Below are positions 1 through 9,470 of a stretch of DNA of 64,000 bases, piece by piece. Origin of the DNA: Agarophyton chilense. Its lineage: Eukaryota > Rhodophyta > Florideophyceae > Gracilariales > Gracilariaceae. Location of the stretch: contig JARGXX010000068.1 in the NCBI GenBank assembly GCA_030374765.1, positions 558,001 to 622,000 on the forward strand, in the 5' to 3' direction. A program made the translations under genes and the position numbers. Positions within the stretch are counted from its first letter, which is position 1. Every line of letters starts with the position of its first letter. Below the pieces are notes generated by a model. That model saw only the letters and a program-made list of their open reading frames with translations. It was not told the DNA's origin and did no database searches.

Positions 1-642
1 CCAGCGTTGGGTTTGGCCAGCAACGTGCAGGACCTGTATCCAATCTTGGACGTGATCGACAACACCCAATGGGATCGAGTTCCAGTGGAAAATCAGCCTG
101 CAGGGGAAGGATCCGCGCGAGACAAGTCTCCTGGCCCGTACGATCCGGGCTCCGGTAACTGGGTCTATTACAATCCCTTCGAAGGGGTTCGCATCAGCGC
201 GGCGCAAGCACGGGCGCTGATTGACTCGCCTCGACCGAAGCCGGTGGGACACCCGACGGGGTTCGTTTATACCGACGATTACGAGTATGAGCCTCCAGTA
301 GACCTGGACGATCCAGAGTTGGATAACGACGTGCCAGCTCCTAGTGGAGTACTCCCTGTGGAGCCATCTGCACCCTTCCAACCAGTGGGAACGACCTCAG
401 CTGCGGCGGCGAATGCATCCGGTGGCGGTCCATCTGCTCCCCCCGGCCTGGGTGTGAACACCCTTGCGCAGGCGCCGGTTGCCACTCCGCAAGCGGATAG
501 TGTGTGACAAGGCCTCGTGAACGCGGGCATTCCGATTCCCCCGGGTATGACGGATGTGAGCCAGATGTTGGCTTTCGCCTCGGCGTACCATCAGGGTCAG
601 AATCCCAACGGTGGGGCGGGTCCCTCCTCGGGCTTTCCGTAG
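1..642 (+). CDS. Antisense accessory reading frame of gypsy-1 (partial, fossil)
   Basis: An open frame on the plus strand, opposite to gag-pol, which enters from the left edge; its longest open stretch is 7-507. The product is acidic and rich in Pro, Gly and Ala towards its C-terminus, with no membrane segment. A block around residues 50-90 (NWVYYNPF, then GHPTGFVYTDDYEYE) matches the antisense frame of gypsy-2 (DFIFFNPR, then GHPVGFVKSVDFYYAYGG) in the same position downstream of pol. Similarity between two diverged elements argues for a real accessory gene. I recognise no domain and assign no function. It belongs to a broken element. Confidence 0.5.
465..498. repeat. 34 bp direct repeat, copy 1
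   Basis: This 34 bp stretch, with core GCGCCGGTTGCCACTCCGCA, recurs in the same orientation at 1692-1725 with one difference. Both copies lie inside gypsy-1, about 1.2 kb apart. Confidence 0.8.
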
Positions 643-689
643 TTCCGCCTTCGGGCAATTGTAGAGTCCATAGCTTGGCGACAATAGTA

Positions 690-870
690 AACTTCTGATA
701 TTTGCATAACTTCTATTCTTCTTCCTTCCTAGGATCTTAACTTCTACTTCATCTTCTTCATTCCTTCTTTGGATCTTCTTCATCTTCGTCTTTATCTTCT
801 TCCCTTCCTAGGGTCCAATCTTCTTCTTAATCTTCTTCTCCACTTTGTGGGTCTTCTTTTCCTTTTCATC
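690..870. other. Long pyrimidine-rich tract between pol and antisense frame (gypsy-1)
   Basis: About 180 bp made almost wholly of C and T on the plus strand, with many CTTCTTC runs. It lies between the chromodomain end of pol and the end of the antisense frame. Gypsy-2 has the same kind of tract in the same place (23095-23220). On the gag-pol strand it is purine-rich, so it may act in priming, termination or structure; that is inference. Confidence 0.6.
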
Positions 871-1042
871 ATAAACTGTCCCGATAACCAGTGCTGTGTT
901 CCACGGTTTACGGCGCTAGGCCGAGGGCCAGTAGACATTCCCTCTCAATACGTGTTCTTCGGGATACTCTCCTCAATTCCTCTTCAGAGGTCCAACATCT
1001 TCCTCACTTCGAGGTCCCATCCACACCAGTTCCCGTGGTGGC

Positions 1043-1333
1043 TTACCCGACTTGGGCACGATCCAGATTTGGAGGCAAGGTTACCCGAGCGCGTCGGTGA
1101 TAGGATAAAACCTTAGACCTCGGAAGGTGCTCAATGGGTTCCACTGTATCCTCATCAGGCGAGAATCCGTACCATCGGACTTGGTAGCGGACTTCTCTCT
1201 CGGCGGTGTAGATGTGACGCACGATGCGATCGATAACGAATTCCTGCGGGTACACTTTTCCCTGTTCGGGCTTCTCTTCCATCTTGGAACGCTCCAGTTC
1301 CCTTGAGGATGTCAACGTAGGGTCTAGACACAC
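1043..1333 (-). CDS. Chromodomain at C-terminus of gypsy-1 pol (fossil)
   Basis: The predicted peptide holds a chromodomain-like segment (QEFVIDRIVRH, then YQVRWYGFSPDEDTVEPIEH, then LPRSKVLSYHRR), with the aromatic and acidic positions typical of chromodomains attached to Ty3/gypsy integrases. In chromoviruses this module directs integration to particular chromatin. The equivalent in gypsy-2 (around 23230-23450) shares the EPIEHLPRSKV stretch and the terminal NRAQVG. Part of a broken element. Confidence 0.7.
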   Translation of the reverse strand: MCLDPTLTSSRELERSKMEEKPEQGKVYPQEFVIDRIVRHIYTAEREVRYQVRWYGFSPDEDTVEPIEHLPRSKVLSYHRRARVTLPPNLDRAQVG

Positions 1334-1691
1334 CCCGGTGGGTTCTTTTCCGTGTTGCGAGCGGGTCTCAGCACTTCGTCCAAACGGCGCCGAGTGGCCT
1401 GTGGGCTACGTTGTACCTTCCGTCTACGGAGTCAAAACGGCCCACTTTTGGGTTCTTCTTAAATCTGAGATCTTCCCGATAACAACGGTGTTCTTAGATT
1501 CCGTGACGGTTGACAAACCGCGACGCGGTAGCGTCTCCAATCTCAGGGTTGCAAGACTTCAACGTCAACCCGAGCTACGGGGACGAAGGTTGCTCTTGTG
1601 CAACGCGCCGTGCGACGGAGGCGGTTTGCGCGACAGTTGGTTGTCAGAGCCTTTTGATTGGCTTGGTGCCATTCGACGTGTGCCACATAAA

Positions 1692-1725
1692 TGCGCGGGC
1701 GCCGGTTGCCACTCCGCAAGCGGAT
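1692..1725. repeat. 34 bp direct repeat, copy 2
   Basis: Second copy of the repeat at 465-498, same orientation, one difference in 34 bp, within gypsy-1. Confidence 0.8.
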
Positions 1726-1795
1726 GTGAGGTGGCGCTTTCGTCACGCGCTAGCACTCTCCTGAGCTGTCCCCGACGGGTCTCACTCATTTCTTT

Positions 1796-1883
1796 CCCAT
1801 TCCTGAGGGTTCCAGTGCCTCCATAGGAGTTCCTATTCCCATTCCTGAGGGTTCCAGTGTCTCCATAGGAGTTCCTATTCCCA
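1796..1883. repeat. 42 bp tandem duplication in gypsy-1
   Basis: Two nearly identical 42 bp units (starting at 1796 and 1838) followed by the first bases of a third. Each reads CCCATTCCTGAGGGTTCCAG and so on. The period is a multiple of three; on the minus strand each unit would code a 14-residue repeat (GNRNSYGDTGTLRN-like). Confidence 0.8.
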
Positions 1884-4800
1884 TCCCATAACGGAGAGCC
1901 AAATTTGGTCAACCTCGTCGTCGAGATCTTCCCCGTGCGGGTCCGCTGACACAGCTCGTTCCCGAGAAAGCGGGGTTTGAGTGTGCGACACCTCAGTGTC
2001 TCTTCCGCGGTGGCGGGTGATCGTCGGCTCTGTACGCGTTCCGGGTGCGGAGTTCTCCACACGACTCTCCCTAGGCGGGTTTTCGTCTTCTTTTCTGACG
2101 TCGTGCTCGGCTGGGTCGGCGGTGATGTCGCTACCCATACGCTGGGGTTGTGACTTCTCTGCCGCCGGCTCGGTCGGGCTCGCCGTCTCACTGTGAGAAC
2201 TAGATTCCCTGTTAGGGCGACTGGCTGACGCCGAAACATCGTCCTGCGAAGGAACTAAGTCCTCCTCCCCCTCCTTAGGCGGAGAGCCAGGAGGCTTGAT
2301 TACCTCCAGTGGGGGAGTAACTCTGTAAGAGTTCGTTGGCTGGGCCCTTGAGGGAGCGGGCCCAGGTTCGGGAGCATCCGAAGTTTCCGCTGTGGTTCCC
2401 AAGTGGGATAGTGCATCAGCCTGAGTGTTCAGCTTCCCTTTCTTGTACAGGATCTCAAAGTCGAATTCCGACAGTCGGAGACGCCAGCGCATAAGGCGGC
2501 CCGATGGTTCGGAGATCTCCAGGAGCCAACGCAAACATGCGTGGTCCGTATGGACTTTGAAACGAGTACCCATCAGATAGGGGCGAAGTGTAGCTAAGGC
2601 CCACACAACGGCTAAACATTCTTTCTCGGAGACCGAGTAGTTCCTTTCATGGACATTCAGGGAACGTGACCAGTACCCAATAGGGTGACGTTCACCATCC
2701 TCAGAGGATTGGAACGGTGCACACCCTACTTGGTTTGCACTAGCATCGGTGTCCACTTCGTAAGGAGCCCAGGATTGGGTAGAGCCAAGATTGGCGGTGA
2801 TGTTACGGCATTCACCAGTGCCGTGAAGGCAGACGCTTCCGCGTCGCCAAAAGGTTCCAGTTCAACTGGTTGTCCCTTCGTCAGGAGCCTGTTGAGGGGG
2901 GTGGCAATATCCGCAAAGTTCGGGACGAATCGGCGATACACGTTACACAGACCTAAGAAGGATCGCAACTCCGTTTGAGTTTTCGGGTGTTTTGCTTCCT
3001 TCAAGGATTTCACTCGTACTTCATCGATTGAAAGCTGTCCGGGACGGATGATATGACCCAGATACTTAACCGAATCGGCGAAAAACTCGCACTTCTTCAG
3101 TTTCAAGGTGATTCCCGCGTCGCGGAGTATCTTCATTACGTCCCTGACGTGTTCGAAGTGGTCATCCAGGTTGTTGGAGAAGACAATAATGTCGTCTAAA
3201 TACACAAGACACGTCCTCCACTTGAAGGGAGCCAACAGAATGTCTATCGCCCGTTGAAACGTTGCGGGGGCATTTGTCAACCCAAAAGGCATCCTCCGGA
3301 ATCGGAAAAGTCCTTGATGACACACGAAAGTCGTTTTGTCTCGATCTTCCTCCCTAATAGGGACTTGCCAGTAGCCGGAATTGTCGTCGAGGGTAGAGAA
3401 AACAGTAGCACTCCCAAGGGAGTCGATGTATTCGTCCATCCGAGGGATCGGGTACACATCCTTAATGGTTACCTCGTTCAGGCGTCTGTAACCGATGCAG
3501 AAACGCCACGATCCATCCGGTTTCGGAACTAACACCACTGGTGAGGCCCAAGCGGACTGGACAGGTTCAATTACGCCCGCTTTAAAGATCTTCTCCACCT
3601 GAGATTTCTCCTCTTCCCGAGATTTCGGTCCGGCCCTGTAAGGGTGTTGGGCAATAGGCCGAGTGTTCGGTGACAAGTCGATGCGGTGTTCTGTAATCCC
3701 AATAGTTCCAAGGGAACCATCCCACATGGGGGTAAATTCACGAAGCATGTGCCTCAGCTTCTCCCGATGAGATGCGGGTACATGGTTGAGATCCCATATC
3801 TCCAATTCCTGAACAGGATCCGTCTGGTTTGCTCCTGTGATAGGGGCCGTAACCTTCTGAGGTTTAAAGCGTTCAGCGTGTGGAGCTGCAGTCGTATGCT
3901 CACCGTCTTCCGCGATTTCGGCAGTGTCCTCCCCCTCCTTAGTGTCCGCCACACCAAGGACCTCTGCGATAGAGATGTTTGTAGGTACGACCGCATGCGG
4001 GTGTGGAAGAACAGAACCCAGGATCTGGTGTTTGACCAAATGCTGCGTTGTCTTTCCAAAGTTGGCTACCAAAACCTTGAAAGGTTTATCCGGTTCCACG
4101 GAGACAACCCCATTCGCAAGGGCGAGTTGACGCCGCGTATACAGAGACGGGTTCGGTTGTACCACATGCACACCAATTTGCTTGGTAACAACTGTGACCC
4201 AAACCTGGGTTTCTGGCGGGATAGCCACTGACTTCGCAACCTTTACCCGTGTAGACACCGGGTCCTTCTTCACAGATTCCTGCGCGACAGGGAGAGGAAC
4301 GCGTGTTCGCGATGCTCCCTGTAAGGGCTTACGAACGATTGGGATCGTAGACCCGTCTTCGAGTTTTACAGTTCTATTCCGATAACGGATGGCTTCCACG
4401 AAGCGGTCGCAAAAGGCACAACCCAGTATGACTGGAGCTGCAAGTGACTTGCATACAATAAACTCTAGCTGAACGAGATAGGAGCCTAACCTCACCATGA
4501 GGGAAATTGTACCCAGTGTCCGTAGCGGGTGGTTGTTCGCATCGGCGATATCCCAACGTGGACCGGTACGAACTTGAACCCGGAGCAGCGGGGGTAACAA
4601 TTCAACATGAATTAAGTTAGGAGCGGCTCCTGTATCCAGGACAGATATTTGACGAACCATAAACTGGTTGGACAGGCCGAAGTCGGCGAATACTTTATAA
4701 TTCCGCTTGGTTATTACCATAACTCGATCCGGAATATGGAGATTACGGGACCGTATCCACGGGCGACGGAGGACACTAAAGTATCCCGAGTTAACGTTGG

Positions 4801-4912
4801 TGTCAGCCGTTTTCCTTGAAAGGATTGTCACAGCTGGGGAGCGAAGCTGGAGCGCCTCGGGCGTCTTCAACTCCAGCTTATAAGACGCCCCTCCCGCAGG
4901 GGAGACTCCCAA
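1875..4912 (-). CDS. gypsy-1 pol: protease, reverse transcriptase, RNase H (fossil)
   Basis: The retroviral-type aspartic protease is visible as VLDTGAAPN near the N-terminal third. The reverse transcriptase follows, with RFCIGYRRLNEVT, FSTLDDNSGYWQ, the MPFGLTNAPATFQ block and the catalytic YLDDIIVFS. RNase H follows, with DTDASANQVG and HTDHACLRWLL. This is the usual Ty3/gypsy order. It would copy element RNA into DNA in a cytoplasmic particle. A hydrophilic tail rich in Ser, Pro and Glu follows RNase H. The region is a broken fossil. Confidence 0.85.
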
Positions 4913-4914
4913 GT

Positions 4915-6945
4915 TTAGTTTTTCGAAGCGGACCCCACCGAATTCGGTGCAGCTGCCTCGAAGGGGACCGGTTGTTCCCCGTTCGCGGGTACAAGTTCTG
5001 TATCCCTGTCAGCAAGGTGAGCTCGGAGTATCCTTTGTTCCTCATAGGACTTACTCGGGACTCGAGCTTTCTCCTCAGAGGTCAGAGCCTCGTACTGAGC
5101 GATAATTCGCGAACCCTCCCGCAGGGGAAATGTGCAGTCTGGTGCTTTGTGACCACGGAGGTAACACAAATAGCAAATCAGCTCTGCCGGGTTCGGTTGT
5201 GGACGTGAATCCACGCGACGTGGTGCTGTATCCCTCCATCCGGGGCAAGAGAACCGAGCAGCGGTATTCACAAAAGGTAGCGATGCGGCTGGCACCCTCC
5301 GTCAGTGGGTATAGAGCGCAGGGTCTTCATCCGTAGTCGGAGCGGATGTCGACGGCAACTCAGACGTACCCATAGATTCGGGGTTACTTCCCATGAAGTG
5401 AATGTTATCATTGACCCCCACAGGGGCAGGGCCTCCTGCGAGTGACAAAGACGAGTTACCTCCATCGGCGAGGAGTGCACGTGTCGGCCGACTCTTTCGG
5501 TTCTGCCGGGCACGGAGAGTATCCCCCTCAGCCTGGGCGTACTGAACCAATTCCAAGTAGGTCAGCTTGCGCTTCTCTTCCCGATGTCGGGCAACCAATG
5601 CCCTTATCGAGGGATCCAAACCATCCACAAACATGGAGCATCTCTCGTAGGCGGGGAATACATTCCCGCATCGGTGAAACGCTTTATTCAAGCGAGTTGA
5701 ATACACCGTTTCGGTTTCCATCGGCTTCTGCCGCGTATCCCTTAATGCAAGGATTGCTTCCTGAATCGCATTTCCAGTAGCGTGTGAACTCAAGAGGTAC
5801 TGCACCGCTTCGGGCCAGCACGTGACTCCCCCTTCCGAGGCTCGGGATGATCCACGGACGGAGTTGAACTGCTCTTCAGCCATCCCCTTTAAGAAATAGG
5901 GTAATGCAAGATACGCTTGCGCTTCACTTATACCGAGGATGTCAGCCTCCTGGACGAACCTCGCAAGGAAATCGAGCACCAGAATTGGGTCTGTTCCTGT
6001 GAACGTTCTCTTCTGTAGGGTGATGCTCAGCCTTTTGATGTAGTCCTTGACCTTACCCGTTCCGCGGGATGTTCGATCTCCCGAAGGGTTATCCAACCGG
6101 TAATAGCGGTACGATAGCAGCTTCCGATGGAGAGGATTCGTCGGCTTCAGCTCCCTTAATCCAAGGTGTTTCCTACCCTTCTTCCGGGTACGGATTGCCT
6201 CTTGAGAGGTGTAAGTAGCCTTCGACCGAGTCGCCCGGGATGACCGGCGTCCATCTTCACTATCCGAAGATTCGGAGGACGAACTCGATGACGAGCGATT
6301 GGGATCGGAATCCGATAAATCCTCTTGGAGGTGTACCCTCTTCTTGGACTTGCGGCGGTCCCGTTTAGCGGAGCGGTGTTCTTCGTCTTCCGAAACGTCG
6401 GGTTTATCCTTCGAGGCTTCTGTGTCTCCGTCGATACGGATAATGGCCTCGAGGGTGTCCAGCCGAGCTCGGAAGCGTTCCGCTTGCACGCGATGTTCCT
6501 CCACGAGGCTCCGGTACTCCTGGATAAAGACCCCAGGGGTACCAAAGCTTTCCAAAAGGGATTTCACATCCCTCCTCAGGGTACGAAGGCCATCGGCAAC
6601 TCCCCGCACCGGGGCGTCCTCCACCTTGAGGCGGAGGGTAGTAACCTCCTGAAGGAGCTCGACGTGAGCCGCGTTGGCGATATCGATTCGAGTCTCCAGG
6701 CGCTGTAATTCAGGGTCGGCCCGACTTCGGGGTGCTGCTGAGGGGGTCTCCACCACTGGTGCTGGGCCCACAGCCACGACCTCTCGAGGACCTGAAACCA
6801 CTGAGGGTGCTCTCCGAGTGCCCGGATCGATACCGGAATCGTTCCGACCTTCGGGAATTGAGCTCCTCGACCTAGGCGGGGCCGGGGGCACTGAATCCGC
6901 TTGACGGTTCGATCCAGTCCTGGAACCACGGGTAGGCGGCGTCAT
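4915..6945 (-). CDS. gypsy-1 gag with CCHC zinc knuckle (fossil)
   Basis: The N-terminal half is low-complexity and charged (Arg/Ser-rich with acidic Ser runs). It is followed by a gag capsid-like region (ELKPTNPLHRKLLSYRYYRL, then GGVTCWPEAVQYLL, then RLNKAFHRCGNVFPAYERCS), typical of Ty3/gypsy gag. Near the C-terminal side, CYLCYLRGHKAPDCTF is a CCHC zinc knuckle (C-x2-C-x4-H-x4-C), which binds RNA during packaging. Gypsy-2 gag shares GGVTCWPEAVQYLL and SRLNKAFHRCGNV. The upstream leader (6946-7150) holds no gene. Broken element. Confidence 0.8.
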
Positions 6946-7150
6946 GCTGCAGACAAGACACTGACGATTCGGGGTAACGATGAAATTCGATCACGAGATT
7001 CCCGAAGAACGGATGACGTAACACAAAACAAAAATAAAAACCAATTCCACCCTTTCCAAAGGGGATTAATACAACAAATCTTCACGACGGTGCTTCCTCT
7101 TCCAAGAGATATTCCAACACGTGGATGACCAACCCAAAAGTCCGAAAACG

Positions 7151-7170
7151 GCTTCTAAGTCGGGAGACCA
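7151..7170 (-). promoter_or_regulatory. Primer-binding-like site of gypsy-1
   Basis: Immediately inside the 5' LTR the minus strand reads TGGTCTCCCGACTTAGAAGC, starting with the TGG expected from pairing to a tRNA CCA end. The same site, with one or two changes, sits inside the 5' LTR of gypsy-2 (30439-30458), so both elements appear to use the same primer. I could not name the tRNA with confidence. Confidence 0.55.
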
Positions 7171-7172
7171 CT

Positions 7173-8056
7173 TGTGGAGCAAAACCTGGCGACTGGAAGT
7201 GCTCTCAAGGTGTTCGAAGCCTTGCTCCCTGGGGGAGGCAGACTAAGAGACAGAGCCCTCTGTTCCACCCGTAGTGTGGGGTGTAACTCCCACCGGGGAT
7301 TCCGGCAGTACCAACGGAGGTGAGGGGTAGAAACCGTTGGATCGGGAATGGGTATGGGTATCCCAAAGAATGGGGGAAAATCCGGCGAAGAGGAAAAACG
7401 GGGCGAGGGTCGGGCACGAACAGGCACCGGACCCGAGAACCAGAAAAGGGGCGAAACAACAAAAAATCCCAATACAGGGGCGAAAACCTGTCCTCGAAAG
7501 GAAACACAAAAAGCACGCAACAAGTAAGCAGAACCCCCACGGGGTATCGTGCACGCAGGTCGTCTGAGCGGTCCCAAGGGGGTGGTTGCACGGAACCCAA
7601 ACGTGGGCACTCTCCAAGTGGAGTCGTTTCTCTACGCAGGCGTTGCTAACCAGAGCCCGTTCCGGGTTGTAAGGCCGAAACGATGGCGACAAAGAACCTC
7701 TAAAGGTATCGAAGACCAACCTTGGTTACCATTTACTCTGAGCTTCGGACTGTCAGATCTCATCTCTCTATGTAGGGCCCACTAACTAAACTCTACAGTA
7801 GTGCACACCTGCTCAGGGCCATACACGTGGAGATCCCACTGCCAGGGCCCAAAAGTCCAACGTTCTACAAATATCCGAAAATCGGTGCCAAAATTAAGCC
7901 ACGTGTATCACGGGGCCAATCCAGTCATGGGCCATCCGAATTTTCCCTTATAGGCGAAATGTAACCAGAAAACAGTGCCACCTCAGCATACCTTAGAGAG
8001 GATCATGATCATAACCCTCGGAGGGTTCAATCCTCATTCTATGAGTTGCATCTTCA
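7173..8056 (-). repeat. 5' LTR of gypsy-1
   Basis: The inner edge is set by the primer-binding-like site and the terminal dinucleotide (TGTGGAGC on plus, reading out as GCTCCACA). The outer edge is placed where the minus strand reads TGAAGATGC, because the gypsy-2 LTR starts TGAAG and is 889 bp long, while this interval is 884 bp. The sequence is not otherwise alignable by eye to the gypsy-2 LTR. A pol III box-B-like GGTTCAATCC lies at 8024-8033. The outer boundary is inferred. Confidence 0.5.
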
Positions 8057-8640
8057 AGTATCCGCTAACTGGGCGTTGCTCTACATGGCCGACCTCAGCT
8101 GGACATATTTAGATAATTATTTCATTTTATTTAGTGTGACAGGATAGCTTTACAGTTCCACGGAGATCCCAGCGCCTCACCATCGATATATACTTGGCTC
8201 GAGTGACGCTTCTCCCTTAGAATCAGATAGGCACCGTTAGGATACTAAATTATCCTTTTTGGTGCATCGGTTCCACCAATCGGTTTTCAAGCTGTCGTCT
8301 CCGTAGCTCTGACCTGTAGGCATACGCAGTAAACGCCATCCCATTGCACCAAGTACTCTGGGAGTACCGCCCTCAATGATACGAACCTTCGGACCCGCTC
8401 TACCACGCTACCTCAGGTGGAGACCAGTGCGCTGTTCCACCAGTCATTGCGTTACACAGTGCAATTTTCTGCAGCTTGGTACGATCGTTAGTACCAGCCT
8501 TGACAAGGTCCTTGTATTCAACGGTATGCGCTTCATACCCAAGGGGTGTGATGGCTACATGATTAAACAACGTTTGTACTACTACAGATATCTGTTTTCC
8601 TACGTTGCGCGCAACAGACCAGCATGGTACTCTTAGTGCC
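8057..8640. other. Unresolved interval with a coding-looking stretch
   Basis: No gene recognised. On the minus strand about 8480-8600 reads as a short uninterrupted peptide (NHVAITPLGYEAHTVEYK, continuing KDLVKAGTNDRTKLQKIA) with a plausible composition, next to the ATPase remnant. It matches no family I know. The rest is non-coding in all frames. Confidence 0.3.
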
Positions 8641-8642
8641 TG

Positions 8643-9470
8643 TCACACGATATCGATCCACAACGTTAGCGTCCCGGTCCTGTCAAATACGAAAGTCTTC
8701 ATGGTGTTCGCAGCTTCAATGGCAATACCACCACCTTTGAATAACACGCCAAATCTGGCGCCCATCTCTGAAGCAACCATCACTTCAGTAGGTGTCGCCA
8801 GCCCCAAAGCGCATGGGCCATCAATGACCAACGGTTTCAAAGCAAACAAGATCGCAAAGAAAAATGTCCCTCATCTGCGCACCAAGCTTTTGGAATCAAT
8901 TGTAAAGCAGCCGCTGTGTACCATGCACGAAAAACAGCAAGCACAACCATAAGCACAATGGGCACGAAAATGTTGGAGACGCCGTCTGCAAATGCCTCCG
9001 CTGGAGCGCAAGATGTTTGCGCGTCATTCACCAGTCTCACAATTTGAGATAGCACTGCATCAGAACCCACAGCCGTGGTTCGTTCTAGCAATGAACCTCC
9101 GCCGTTGCCAGTACCAACCTAAGAAGAATATCCTGCACTTTTCGGCAATGGTCTGCTCTCCCCTGTTAACACGAACTCGTCGACAGCGGATATTCCTTCC
9201 AAAACTTCGCCATTTACCGGCACTCGATCTCCTGGGAGAAGATTTACTGCCTTAATGACGTCAAGCGCTTTCACCGGTACTTATATGTGACACATAACTT
9301 GATATACGTCATCAAACAGGAAACCTTTTTTTAATCAATGTCGGACAGTGCTGCAACTGCAGCTGCAGCTCGACGTTTCGCAGAGGCTTCTAATCATCTT
9401 GGGATGAGCACCATTGCGATGATCGTAACAGATACCTTCAATATAAAAGCATGACGAAGAGACATATCAT
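8643..9470 (-). pseudogene. Decayed P1B-type (copper) transporting ATPase
   Basis: Reading leftwards, three conserved blocks of a heavy-metal P-type ATPase are recognisable. The first is the actuator domain (LLPGDRVPVNGEVLEG, then VLTGESRPLPKSAG with the TGES loop). The second is the segment GSDAVLSQIVRLVNDAQTS leading to FADGVSNIFVPIVL (a membrane helix). The third is the metal site and phosphorylation loop (GPCALGLATPTEVMVASEMG, ending FVFDRTGTLTL). In live enzymes the motifs are CPC and DKTGT. Here they read GPC and DRTGT, so a metal ligand is lost. A stop lies between the TGES block and the next block, and the frame changes upstream towards 9400 (LEASAKRRAAAAVAAL resembles the helix-to-actuator linker). 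The N-terminal metal-binding domains and the nucleotide-binding half are not visible. Pumping copper out of the cytosol is the family's job; this copy cannot do it. Confidence 0.8.

Larger units (their letters stand above)
1..8056 (-). mobile_element. gypsy-1: chromodomain Ty3/gypsy retrotransposon, 5' part
   Basis: A Ty3/gypsy element lying on the minus strand and continuing beyond the left edge. Parts seen, in element order from the right: 5' LTR (7173 to about 8056), primer-binding-like site, gag, CCHC knuckle, protease, reverse transcriptase, RNase H, a C-terminal chromodomain, then a pyrimidine-rich tract and an antisense reading frame. The order and the chromodomain place it among chromovirus-type gypsy elements. 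It is broken, with several breaks, and so is a fossil. Gag and pol are clearly related to those of gypsy-2 at 20-31 kb. The outer LTR end is inferred from the 889 bp length and TGAAG start of the gypsy-2 LTR. Age cannot be judged from LTR divergence because the second LTR lies outside the window. Confidence 0.85.

Noticed and set aside
7205-7719. Three overlapping minus-strand frames of 130-160 codons
   Set aside because: They lie inside the gypsy-1 LTR and leader in competing frames with Pro/Phe-rich chance composition.
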